This document shows positions 5,692-13,499 of a stretch of DNA of 18,500 nucleotides, in pieces. The stretch is from Spirochaetaceae bacterium (GTDB lineage: Bacteria; Spirochaetota; Spirochaetia; Treponematales; Breznakiellaceae): assembly GCA_031267955.1 (NCBI GenBank), contig JAIRYB010000116.1:1-18500 (forward strand), read 5' to 3'. The notes beneath the pieces were generated by a model. It did no database searches. It saw only the letters and a list, made by a program, of their open reading frames with translations, and had not been told where the DNA came from. Each line of letters begins with the position of its first letter. The stretch's first letter is position 1. Position numbers and translations under genes: made by a program.

Positions 5692-8097
5692 CTATGCCGG
5701 AAGGGATTCCAGCTTTTCCTTTATGGCGTCGTATTCCAGATTGTCAAGCTGCTCGCGGAGCCAGGGAATAAGCTCCCCGCCCGATTCGTATTCGCAGCTT
5801 TCAAGTTCTTTTACAAGGTCCTCCATTACCGCGGGTTTAAAACGCCTTGAAGCCTCGAGCAGCTTCTCAAGCACGTCCTTGTCCGGGGTGGCGGCTTTTT
5901 TCTTTCCGGCCGCGTTTTCCTCCGCGGCCCGCAATAATTCCCTCAAATTTTCCAGGCTTGTTTCAACCTTCGATATGAACGCGGCGTTTTTGGAATTTAC
6001 CTTTTCATAGTCCCCGGCCTTTGCCGCGTGTTCCAGTTCCTCGGCGTCTTTGCCAGTCTCGTTGGCGCAGATGCCGTAGCTTGCCCCTTTAAGGCCGTGG
6101 ACAGTTATCGCGTAATCCGGCAGGGTCTCCCTCGTGAGGGACCGGAGCTTCTCCAGCAGCCCCGGGGAATGGGTCACGTAGGACCGGAGTATCCGCAGGT
6201 ATATTTCTTCGGTCCCGTAGCGTTTCAGCCCCCCGGCAAAATCTATGCCCTCAATCTCCGCGTTCTCAAACAGGCCGCCGTCCGCTTCGCTCTCGGCTTC
6301 TTTGGCCGACTGTTCCTGTTCCGCCTTCCAGAGGGTTTCCTCGGTCTGCTTGTCCCGCACCCACTGGTTGAGGAGCACGTCGAGCCGCATAATGTCGATA
6401 GGTTTGGCGATAAACGCGTTGAACCCCATGCTGAGGAACATCTCCTCGTTTCCCGACAGGGCGTTCGCGGTAAGGGCAATGATGGGTACGGTTCTCGCGT
6501 ACTCCGTATCGATATCTTTGCGGATGATCCGGGCGGCCTCAATGCCGTCCATGCCGGGCATCATGTGGTCCATAAACACCGCGTCGTATTTCACTTCTTC
6601 TTTGCGTATCTTCTCTATCGCCTCCGGCCCGCTCAGGACGCAGTCAATGGCGAGGCCGTAGGGCAGCATAAGCCCCTTGGCAACGTCCAGGTTGGTAGCC
6701 ACGTCGTCCACCACCAGCACTTTCCCGTAGGGCATACGCGCCCGGACCAGGTTCTTGCCCCGGCTCTGCCGGGTTTCGATAAGCCGGAAGGACATAAGGT
6801 TCTCCGACACTTCCTTCCCGATTGGCCTTTCGTCAATAATCCCCTGGCGGACGCGCACGGTAAAGGTGCTGCCCCATCCGTATTCGCTTTCCACATTTAT
6901 GGTCCCGCCCATCATCTCCACAAGGCGTTTGGTAATGGACAGGCCCAGGCCCGTACCCTCGATCTTGCGGTTGGCCCTGGTATTAAGCTGGCTGTACTCG
7001 GAAAAAAGCTTGCCTATATCCTCTTTCTTGATGCCCTGGCCCGAATCGCTTACGGCAAAAACGATGCACGCGTCGCCCTCCTGTTTTTCCCAGTGGAACT
7101 GCAGGGTGACCGTCCCCGCCTTGGTGTATTTAAACGCGTTGGAAAGGATGTTGTTCAGAACCTGTTTTACCCGCAGCTCGTCGCCGAAAAGCCGGGCGGG
7201 CAGGGTGTCGTCGATGTTGAGCTTGAAGGTAATGGGCTTGGAGCCGATACGCACAATATTGAGCTGTACCGTGTCGTTGATCAGGCTGGGGGTATCGTAT
7301 TCAACCGGGATAAGCTCCAGGTTACCCGCCTCGATCTTCGAAATGTCCAGGATATCGTTGATGATCCCCAGCAGGGTGGAACCCGAATTGTATATCTTTT
7401 CCAGGTCCGCGCGGGTGTTTTCGGGCAGATCGTTTTGCAGCTGTATTTCCGAAAGCCCGATGATCGCGTTAAGGGGGGTGCGTATCTCGTGACTCATGGT
7501 CGCGAGGAAATCGCTTTTCGCCTTCGAGGCCGCTTCCGCCGCCTCCTTGGCGCGCAGGGTTTCGGTAACGTCGTGAAAGAGGAGCATGACGCCTTCCACC
7601 TTGCCGGACTGGTCCCGCATGGCGGTAGTATTGGTCATATAGATCCGGTATACGCCGCTGCCGTCAAGGTCCAGGGTTTCTTCCGATGTTATGGTTTCCT
7701 GTTCGGCCATGGCGCGGCCGATATAGACGCCGGCGTTCTCGGAAAAAACTTCGTCGCGGAAGCGGGCGAAAACTTCGGAAAAGTGCAGCCCGTTAATAAG
7801 GCCGAAATTCTGTATCCCGGCAATTTTAAGGAAAGTATCCGTACAGTAGGCGAACTTTCCCTCCCCGTCCAGCAGTATGATGATGTTGGAACTGTTTTCC
7901 AGCATCATGTTCATGAATTTTTCCTGCCTGGTCTGCTCCTCTTTCAGCTTTACGGCAAGCCCGTCCCGGGTGGCGGATATTTTTTTAAACCACTCCATCG
8001 TATTCTGCTGATTGGCAAACTGGCGGCTGGTTTTTTTTAACTGAATCCGCAAGGCGGCGTTTTCTTCCCGCAGGGCCTGTGCCTCGTCGTCCGTCAT
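5692..8097 (-). CDS. Cytosolic PAS hybrid histidine kinase with receiver and Hpt domains
   Basis: An 801-residue phosphorelay kinase. A coiled coil at about 4-60 is followed by a PAS domain at about 62-180. HisKA carries the phospho-accepting His203 in SHEIRTPLN. The ATP-binding domain has its N box at Asn320, a G1 box DSGQGI (351-356) and a G2 box GTGLGL (381-386). The receiver at about 458-580 has the acidic pair Asp464/465, phospho-acceptor Asp510 (VFMDHMMPG) and Lys565. The Hpt domain has His667 in HGLKGAS. A helical tail of about 65 residues (YESGGELIPWLREQ) follows. All key residues are present, so a full His-Asp-His relay is expected. There is no signal peptide or membrane segment, so input must come from the cytosol or a partner protein. 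The start has AAGAGAGA 6-13 bases upstream and lies 11 bp after the FIST gene, the likely partner. The long plus-strand frame across the gene is a shadow. Confidence 0.93.
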   Translation of the reverse strand: MTDDEAQALREENAALRIQLKKTSRQFANQQNTMEWFKKISATRDGLAVKLKEEQTRQEKFMNMMLENSSNIIILLDGEGKFAYCTDTFLKIAGIQNFGLINGLHFSEVFARFRDEVFSENAGVYIGRAMAEQETITSEETLDLDGSGVYRIYMTNTTAMRDQSGKVEGVMLLFHDVTETLRAKEAAEAASKAKSDFLATMSHEIRTPLNAIIGLSEIQLQNDLPENTRADLEKIYNSGSTLLGIINDILDISKIEAGNLELIPVEYDTPSLINDTVQLNIVRIGSKPITFKLNIDDTLPARLFGDELRVKQVLNNILSNAFKYTKAGTVTLQFHWEKQEGDACIVFAVSDSGQGIKKEDIGKLFSEYSQLNTRANRKIEGTGLGLSITKRLVEMMGGTINVESEYGWGSTFTVRVRQGIIDERPIGKEVSENLMSFRLIETRQSRGKNLVRARMPYGKVLVVDDVATNLDVAKGLMLPYGLAIDCVLSGPEAIEKIRKEEVKYDAVFMDHMMPGMDGIEAARIIRKDIDTEYARTVPIIALTANALSGNEEMFLSMGFNAFIAKPIDIMRLDVLLNQWVRDKQTEETLWKAEQEQSAKEAESEADGGLFENAEIEGIDFAGGLKRYGTEEIYLRILRSYVTHSPGLLEKLRSLTRETLPDYAITVHGLKGASYGICANETGKDAEELEHAAKAGDYEKVNSKNAAFISKVETSLENLRELLRAAEENAAGKKKAATPDKDVLEKLLEASRRFKPAVMEDLVKELESCEYESGGELIPWLREQLDNLEYDAIKEKLESLPA

Positions 8098-8108
8098 TGG
8101 CGTCTCTC

Positions 8109-9260
8109 TTACAGAATGCAGATGATCAGGGAATCGTTTTGCAGATGGTTTACCATCCTGCCGTCACCGAGCCGGGAGGGGAATACTTCGCCCCCGGAAT
8201 AAACAAAATGATACGGCGTATCCCCCAGACATTCCTCCGCCTTCTCATGCTCCGCCAGGGGCTGCATACCGAGCGCCAGCTTGCGGCCCCCGCAGGAGTA
8301 CATCAGGAATCCCCGGTCTTTGGCCGTTTTTATGGCTTCTTTTATCTTGCCCTCGGTGGAACTGATCACATCCTCAAAACCCATGACGCCCAGCGCGACG
8401 GCGGAATTGGCCGGAACCCCGCCGCCCAGAATCAGCGCCCCTTCTTCGGCGGCTCCGAAACAGGCGCGGATCAGGACGGAACCGTCCTCCAGATAAATGA
8501 TAAAAGGCATGGACGCTATGCCCATCACGTCGCCGCCCTTGGCAAGGCCGATGGACTCAAGGTACTTTACCGCGGGCATATTGTTTATGGTTTGCAAAAT
8601 ATTGCGGTTTGTCCCGGTCACCACCGCCTTTTGTTTCAGGATATTTTCCTCGTTTATGGAAACGCTTAAAAATTCTGGGTCCGCGCCGCTTCCGAAAGCC
8701 GCCAGCGCCAGGGAGTCGGGGTAGGATTCGCCGTTGTAAAACGTGAAGGTCCTGCTGAAATCCGGTTCGTTGGAGATGGCCACAGTACCGAAGGCGGGGA
8801 TGCCCCCGGAGAGCTCGTCGAGTTTTTCAACAAATTCGTCCCCGCCCACTTTGAGCAAAAAGGGGATAAAGGGCATCAGCAGGGGGGGCTTCCCGCCCAG
8901 GCTCCCGGTGATCTTCCCGTATAGCTCCGTCAGGGGCGCGTTGACGGAATCAACAACCGGCGCGGAAACGCCGCTCGCGAACTTCACGTCGTCGCTGGTC
9001 AGCACCGTTACCGTAAGCCCCATCTGGCTCATGGCGGAAGGCGTTGACGCGCTCATGGTAGTGCAGCCCAGCGTATCAAAGGGCAGTTTCCCGGAAAGGG
9101 CCTTGACGACCCCGCTGTCGACGAAATCGCTGAAACAGTGTATGATCCCAAGCGAACTGGCCAGACATTTATTGTCTAAATCCAACTGCCCCAGCAGGTC
9201 CGATACGGCCTCCCCGACATCGTCGATCTCTTCCGTCAAAGCGGTAAGCATTTTAATCAT
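8109..9260 (-). CDS. FIST-domain intracellular sensor protein (NosP-like candidate)
   Basis: The 383-residue soluble protein has a FIST_N part (about 33-195, with the typical GCTTMS turn at 65-70) and a FIST_C part (about 220-360). FIST_C ends in the characteristic YSCGGRKLALG stretch (321-331) and FVYSGGEVFP (352-361). FIST proteins are ligand sensors encoded beside histidine kinases or cyclic-di-GMP enzymes. NosP, the best studied, is a haem protein that senses nitric oxide and inhibits a hybrid kinase. His41, His338, His351 and His372 are the only histidines; whether any binds haem cannot be read. The ATG at 9260 follows AGGAGGAGGG at ideal spacing, and it overlaps the preceding stop as ATGA, so it is translationally coupled. 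The codons for the upstream protein's last residues (SGGGQ) also form this ribosome-binding site. Family firm, ligand unknown. Confidence 0.87.
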   Translation of the reverse strand: MIKMLTALTEEIDDVGEAVSDLLGQLDLDNKCLASSLGIIHCFSDFVDSGVVKALSGKLPFDTLGCTTMSASTPSAMSQMGLTVTVLTSDDVKFASGVSAPVVDSVNAPLTELYGKITGSLGGKPPLLMPFIPFLLKVGGDEFVEKLDELSGGIPAFGTVAISNEPDFSRTFTFYNGESYPDSLALAAFGSGADPEFLSVSINEENILKQKAVVTGTNRNILQTINNMPAVKYLESIGLAKGGDVMGIASMPFIIYLEDGSVLIRACFGAAEEGALILGGGVPANSAVALGVMGFEDVISSTEGKIKEAIKTAKDRGFLMYSCGGRKLALGMQPLAEHEKAEECLGDTPYHFVYSGGEVFPSRLGDGRMVNHLQNDSLIICIL

Positions 9261-10333
9261 ACTTGCCCTCCTCCTGAATTTTGCCGCCTAAGCAGCGATT
9301 TTTTTGCCTCGGCGGCCAGTTCTTCATGTATACTTTCAAAGGCGTCCACTACCCGGCCGTCAAAACTTTTATTTTTCCCGTCTATTATAATACGGCAAGC
9401 CTCGATATGTTTCATCCCCTCGCGGTACACCCTGTCGTCCACCAGGGCGTCGTATACATCCGCTACCGACATAATGCGGCCGCAGAGGGGGATTCCGTCC
9501 CCCGCGAGGCCCCGGGGATAGCCCTTCCCGTCAAAACGCTCGTGATGGGAGGCGGCGATCATCCCGGCATAGTGAAGGTACTGCTGGGTAGGGGTACGGG
9601 CCAGCATGTTCTTCAGTATTTCCTCCCCCATGACCGTGTGCTGCTTCATCAGGGTAAATTCCTCGTCGTCCAGCCGGTCCGGCTTAAGGAGGATGCGGTC
9701 GCTGATGGCGATCTTCCCGATATCGTGCAGGGGCGCAGCCCGGACCATCATGTGCAGATCCGCGGGGGTAAGCTCTTCGGTAAAAAAACCCATTTCAATC
9801 AGCCTCCGCCCTATCATGCCCACGTATTTACTGGTCCGCGCCACGTGTTCGCCGGTATTTTCATCCCGGCACTCGATAAGCTCGGCAAAGGCAAGGGCGA
9901 CGCTGTCCGACATTTTCGCCACGGTATTTTCAAGCTGGGCCTGGTAAGAGGAAAAGCGGAGATGCAGTTCTATGCGGTGCAGAAGGATGCTCTTTTCCAC
10001 GGGCTTGGTGATAAAGTCCCTGGCCCCGGACTGAAGCCCCCGGACCTCGGTTTCCGTATCGTGGTTGCCGGTAAGGAAGATCACCGGGATGCTTCCCAGG
10101 TAGCGGTTCAGCCTGAGCCGTTTCAGGGTTTCAAAACCGTCCATCCCGGGCATCTCTATATCCAGAAGGATAAGGTCCGGTTTTTCCTGCATGCATATCT
10201 GCAAGGCCAGCGCGCCCGATTTGGCAAGGGAAACATCGTAATGCCTCCCAAGCTGGGCGCCTATCTGTTTGAGGCTTGACAGGTTGTCATCCACCACCAT
10301 TATCTTGTTCTGGGTTTGGGGGTCATTATCCAT
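9257..10333 (-). CDS. Response regulator with HD-GYP phosphodiesterase domain (second copy)
   Basis: The 358-residue protein joins a receiver to an HD-GYP domain. The receiver has Asp15/16, phospho-acceptor Asp58 (LILLDIEMPGMDG) and Lys110. A linker helix at about 128-150 leads to the HD-GYP domain at about 148-335. There His163, the HD pair His203-Asp204 (HDIGK), His263-His264, the GYP triplet (271-273) and Asp292 in VADVYDAL are all present. The family hydrolyses cyclic-di-GMP to pGpG or GMP using two or three bound metals. The residue before the TGEH motif is Asn rather than the Glu that supplies a third metal ligand in trinuclear enzymes, which suggests a two-metal site. Its start overlaps the previous gene by 8 nt and has AAAGGA about 9 bases upstream. 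It is the intact member of the tandem pair and the probable active output of the neighbouring kinase. Confidence 0.93.
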   Translation of the reverse strand: MDNDPQTQNKIMVVDDNLSSLKQIGAQLGRHYDVSLAKSGALALQICMQEKPDLILLDIEMPGMDGFETLKRLRLNRYLGSIPVIFLTGNHDTETEVRGLQSGARDFITKPVEKSILLHRIELHLRFSSYQAQLENTVAKMSDSVALAFAELIECRDENTGEHVARTSKYVGMIGRRLIEMGFFTEELTPADLHMMVRAAPLHDIGKIAISDRILLKPDRLDDEEFTLMKQHTVMGEEILKNMLARTPTQQYLHYAGMIAASHHERFDGKGYPRGLAGDGIPLCGRIMSVADVYDALVDDRVYREGMKHIEACRIIIDGKNKSFDGRVVDAFESIHEELAAEAKKSLLRRQNSGGGQV

Positions 10334-11390
10334 GGCGCATGTCCTTTCCCTGGATCTTTACCAGCGGCTCCACGGACACTTTAAGGCGGGCAAATTCATC
10401 CTTCATCCCCTCGAACACCTCTACTATCCGGGGGTCAAACCAGGAATCCTTCCCGTCAATAACAACCCGGCAGGCTTCCTCGTGGCTCAGGGCTTTGCGG
10501 TAAACCCGGTCGGTGATACAGCCGTCGTACACATTCGCCACCGCCATGATGCGGGCGCAGAGCGGAATGGCGTCCCCGGCAAGGCCGCGGGGGTATCCCG
10601 CGCCGTCGTAGCGTTCGTGGTGGCTTTCGGCGATCAGCCTCGCGAATTTAAGGTAATGCTGTTCAGGGGTGCGCTCGTAAATAGCGGCAAGGAAACGCGC
10701 GCCGATAAGGGGGTGCCGCTTGACCAGATCGTATTCATCCTTGGTAAGGGCGCCCTCCTTGAGGAGCAGCGTGTCGCTGACGCCGATCTTGCCGATATCA
10801 TGAAAAGGCGCCGCCTTGACCATTAGTTCCAGATCCGCCCCGGTAAGCTCGTCCCCGAAGGTCTTCGCATCAAGCAGCTTCCGGCCGAGAATATCCACAT
10901 ACCTCCCGGTCCGCAGCACATGGGTTCCCGCGTTGTCGTCTTTGCATTCAATAAGCTCCGCGAAAGAAGTAACAATGCTTTCTTCCAGTTCTTTTACCGT
11001 CTGTTCCAGGGAATTCTGATAGGCCGCAAACTGGAGGTGAAGTTCCAGGCGGTGAAAAAGTATATCCTTATTGGCCGGCTTGGTAATAAAATCCATGGCG
11101 CCCGACTCAAGCGCCCTGAGCTCTGTGTCCGTGTCAAGATTGCCGGTAAGAAAAATAACAGGTATGGGGTTCAGGTCCGGGTCCCCCTTGAGCATGGCGA
11201 TAGTCTCAAACCCGTCCATTTCCGGCATTTCAACATCCAGGAGTATAAGATCGGGCTTCTCCAGCTTGCATATCTTGAGCGCCAGGGCGCCCGATTTGGC
11301 AAGCGAAACCTCATAATGGGATTCAAGCTGCGCGCCTATCTGTTTGAGGCTTGCAAGATTATCGTCTACTACCAGTATTTGTTTAGCCAT
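10326..11390 (-). CDS. Response regulator with variant HD-GYP domain (first copy)
   Basis: The 354-residue protein is the paralogue of its downstream neighbour, with the same REC plus HD-GYP layout and extensive identity (for example NL.SLKQIGAQL and AKSGALAL). The receiver has Asp9/10, phospho-acceptor Asp52 and Lys104. In the HD-GYP domain His157, His197-Asp198 (HDIGK), His257-His258 and GYP (265-267) are present. The expected Asp of the ADVYDA motif is Asn286 (VANVYDG; codon AAT at 10535-10533). In the crystallised HD-GYP enzyme PmGH that Asp binds metal, so activity may be reduced or altered. It is the first gene of the four-gene signalling operon. No Shine-Dalgarno precedes the ATG at 11390; the 14 bases before it are A/T-rich and follow a strong hairpin. 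Confidence 0.92.
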   Translation of the reverse strand: MAKQILVVDDNLASLKQIGAQLESHYEVSLAKSGALALKICKLEKPDLILLDVEMPEMDGFETIAMLKGDPDLNPIPVIFLTGNLDTDTELRALESGAMDFITKPANKDILFHRLELHLQFAAYQNSLEQTVKELEESIVTSFAELIECKDDNAGTHVLRTGRYVDILGRKLLDAKTFGDELTGADLELMVKAAPFHDIGKIGVSDTLLLKEGALTKDEYDLVKRHPLIGARFLAAIYERTPEQHYLKFARLIAESHHERYDGAGYPRGLAGDAIPLCARIMAVANVYDGCITDRVYRKALSHEEACRVVIDGKDSWFDPRIVEVFEGMKDEFARLKVSVEPLVKIQGKDMRHG

Positions 11391-11404
11391 TTAACAATTT
11401 TAAA

Positions 11405-11428
11405 GCGCGGATTTTACCACATCCGCGC
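11405..11428. promoter_or_regulatory. Leader hairpin or terminator between export and signalling operons
   Basis: GCGCGGAT (11405-11412) and ATCCGCGC (11421-11428) form a perfect 8 bp stem with an 8-base loop. It lies 14 nt before the first HD-GYP gene's ATG and 85 nt after the permease stop. On the minus strand it is followed by TTTAAAATT, a weak T tract. It could end the export transcript, act as an attenuator in the signalling leader, or both. Confidence 0.5.
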
Positions 11429-11441
11429 GGTTTTATAGGCG

Positions 11442-11471
11442 AATATATCATATCATTGGGGGAACATACAA
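11442..11471 (-). promoter_or_regulatory. Candidate promoter of the signalling operon
   Basis: On the minus strand TTGTAT (11471-11466, three of six) is followed after 18 bp by TATATT (11447-11442, five of six). Another -10-like TATAAA lies at 11437-11432. The start would be near 11435, placing the hairpin at 11405-11428 inside the leader. The -35 is poor, which is compatible with an activator-dependent promoter. Confidence 0.35.
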
Positions 11472-11478
11472 GGTATGT
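11464..11478. promoter_or_regulatory. Short palindrome over the -35 region, possible operator
   Basis: ACATAC and GTATGT arms flank a 3-base centre (AAG) as a perfect 15 bp dyad. It overlaps the -35 of the candidate signalling-operon promoter, the usual place for a regulator site. No known consensus is recognised. Confidence 0.35.
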
Positions 11479-11512
11479 GCCGGGCGCCAAATTTGCGCCG
11501 GTTCAGCGGCCG

Positions 11513-12712
11513 TCATTCCCCGCCCAGGGCTTCTACGGGATCGAGCCTCGCCGCCCGTATTGCCGGGTGGATTCCGAAGAATATACCCACCGCTGCGGAA
11601 AACACAAACGCCGCGGCGCAGTTCAGGGGATCGATCACCAGAATCCAGCCGAAGAAAGACACCGCCGCCGCGCTCAGCGCGATTCCCAGGGCGATCCCCG
11701 CCGCGCCGCCCATAAGGGTAAGGGCCGCGGACTCTGTTAGAAACTGAGTCCTGATGGCGGCGGGACTCGCGCCCAGGGCCTTGCGTATGCCTATTTCCCG
11801 TTTCCGCTCGGTAACGGTAACAATCATAATGTTCATGATCCCTATGCCGCCCACCAGAAGTGAAATTCCGGCAATGCCCGACAGTAAAAGATTCATGGAA
11901 CGGGTTACCTGGTTGTACTGTTCCAGTACGGACTGCATGGAAAATACCGACAGCGCCTGGGCGTTGCCGCCTGACTTTTGTTCGGCCAGGGTCTCTATTT
12001 CCCTTTGAATGCGGGGGGTATCGTTTTGGTCCGCCGCCTGGACAAAGACAATTCCGGCGTCACGGTTGGCGGGGCTGATTTTCCTGTTGTAGACAGCCCT
12101 GGGAACATAGGCGTTTTGGTTGGGGCTTTCAAAACCCACCGCGCCGGATTCGGCAAGCACCCCGGCAACCTGGAAACCCAGGCGGTAACCGTCCATCTGG
12201 AGGATCACGGTCCTGCCGGACGCCTCCCCGCCGGGGAAAAGGTAGCGGGCGACTTCCGAGCCAAGTATGATCTTCTGCGCGCCGACGGCGTTTTCCGAAA
12301 CGGAAAAAAAACTGCCGTAATCCAGGCCCGCCCCGACGGCGGAAAAGTAATCCGATTCTACGGCCAACAAACGCAGATTGAGTTCTTCCGGGCCCCTGCT
12401 TCTCAGCGCCCCGTTAAAATCATTAATATAAATTATTTTTTTAATACCGCTTACGGAAGCGGACAGTTCTTCCCTGAAATTCTCGTTCAGTTCGACAGCG
12501 TTGCTGTTCCCCCTGCCCCAGCCCGCGCGCACCTGGACCAGATCGAGCCCCGCCTGGCCCAGGGTGCGCCTTACATCGCCTGTGGCGCTTAGGCCGATAG
12601 TGGTTACCATTATCACCGACGCTACGCCGATGATGATGCCCAAAAGCGAAAGTATGGTGCGGGTTCTGTTGGTCTTGAAATTCCGGAGCGCGTTGATAAA
12701 ATCCTCAAACAA
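11513..12712 (-). CDS. MacB/FtsX-like ABC transporter permease
   Basis: The product is about 399 residues. One N-terminal membrane helix (about 20-41, LSLLGIIIGVASVIMVTTIG) precedes a large extracytoplasmic MacB_PCD domain. Three C-terminal helices form the FtsX domain, with the TERKREIGIRKALGAS coupling motif between the first and second. MacB-type permeases do not move substrate through the membrane; they use ATP hydrolysis to drive a periplasmic adaptor and outer-membrane channel. I chose a TTG start at 12712 because GGAGGGG lies 7 bases upstream and the product then begins FEDFINALRNFKTNRTRT, as in the family. The frame extends to another TTG at 12733, which would encode the ribosome-binding site as protein. 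The start overlaps the ATPase stop by 8 nt. It is the last gene of the operon, and a weak hairpin lies at 11483-11499. Confidence 0.88.
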   Translation of the reverse strand: MFEDFINALRNFKTNRTRTILSLLGIIIGVASVIMVTTIGLSATGDVRRTLGQAGLDLVQVRAGWGRGNSNAVELNENFREELSASVSGIKKIIYINDFNGALRSRGPEELNLRLLAVESDYFSAVGAGLDYGSFFSVSENAVGAQKIILGSEVARYLFPGGEASGRTVILQMDGYRLGFQVAGVLAESGAVGFESPNQNAYVPRAVYNRKISPANRDAGIVFVQAADQNDTPRIQREIETLAEQKSGGNAQALSVFSMQSVLEQYNQVTRSMNLLLSGIAGISLLVGGIGIMNIMIVTVTERKREIGIRKALGASPAAIRTQFLTESAALTLMGGAAGIALGIALSAAAVSFFGWILVIDPLNCAAAFVFSAAVGIFFGIHPAIRAARLDPVEALGGE

Positions 12713-13499
12713 AACTTTCCCCTCCAAACACAAAGCGGGAAGCCCGAGCCTGCTCTATGCCCGCCGCCGCATCTGCCGTGTCTGCCGCCTCGCCCGCCGC
12801 CGCTGCCGTATCCGCCGCCGTGTCCCCGGTAATCTTCCCGTCCCGGAGCGTGATCCGCCGCCGGGCGCGTTTCCCGATTTCAGGATCATGGGTGACAATG
12901 ATGACGGCGGTCCCCCGGGAATTAATCTCCGCGAAGAGGTCGATCACCGATTTCCCGGTCTCGCTGTCCAATGCCCCGGTAGGTTCATCGGCCAGGATCA
13001 GGGCGGGGGAAGCGACCAGGGCGCGGGCTATGGCGGTGCGCTGTTTCTGCCCGCCGGAAAGTTCCCGGGGCCGGTGTTTCAGCCTGTCCGAAAGCCCGAC
13101 GCGGTCCAGTACCGCGACAGCCAGTTCTCGGCGGCGGCGCGGCGGAAGCCCCCGGTAACGCAGGGGAAGCATTACATTTTCCAGCACCGTCATGCCGGCA
13201 ATCAAGTGGTACTGCTGGAACACAAACCCCACCGTCCTGTTCCGCAGCCGGGCAAGCTCCCCCGCCTTCATCCGCGAAGTATCAATGCCGTTAATAAAAA
13301 CCGCGCCGGAACTGGGATGATCCAGGCAGCCGATAAGGTTCATGCAGGTGGATTTTCCCGAACCGGAGGGGCCCATGATGGACACAAATTCCCCCGCGCC
13401 TATGGCAAATGAAACCCCGTCAAGCGCCCTAACTTCCGCGTCGCCCATGGCGTAGTTTTTGTACACCCCTTCCAGGGCAGCCAGTATTGATCCGTTCAT
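12705..13499 (-). CDS. MacB/LolD-type ABC transporter ATPase
   Basis: The 264-residue nucleotide-binding subunit has Walker A GPSGSGKST (43-51), a Q loop in FVFQQYHLI, the signature LSGGQKQR (147-154), Walker B LILADEPTGALD (167-178) and the H-loop His204. The spacing and the sequence FQQYHLIAGMTVLENVMLPL are typical of the LolD/MacB export subfamily. After the catalytic core, at about residue 223, there is an unusual Ala/Asp-rich tail of about 40 residues that is probably disordered. The ATG at 13499 shares one base with the adaptor's TGA (TGATG), so translation is probably coupled. With the separate permease gene it makes up a MacB split in two. Confidence 0.93.
   Translation of the reverse strand: MNGSILAALEGVYKNYAMGDAEVRALDGVSFAIGAGEFVSIMGPSGSGKSTCMNLIGCLDHPSSGAVFINGIDTSRMKAGELARLRNRTVGFVFQQYHLIAGMTVLENVMLPLRYRGLPPRRRRELAVAVLDRVGLSDRLKHRPRELSGGQKQRTAIARALVASPALILADEPTGALDSETGKSVIDLFAEINSRGTAVIIVTHDPEIGKRARRRITLRDGKITGDTAADTAAAAGEAADTADAAAGIEQARASRFVFGGESFV

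Noticed and set aside
6028..8040. A 670-codon plus-strand open frame opposite the kinase gene
   Set aside because: It lies opposite a gene with all kinase, receiver and Hpt motifs intact. The translation has no recognisable domain, and long antisense frames are common at this GC content.
9281..10279. A 332-codon plus-strand frame opposite the second HD-GYP gene
   Set aside because: The minus-strand gene is certain by motif, and this frame has no domain signature.
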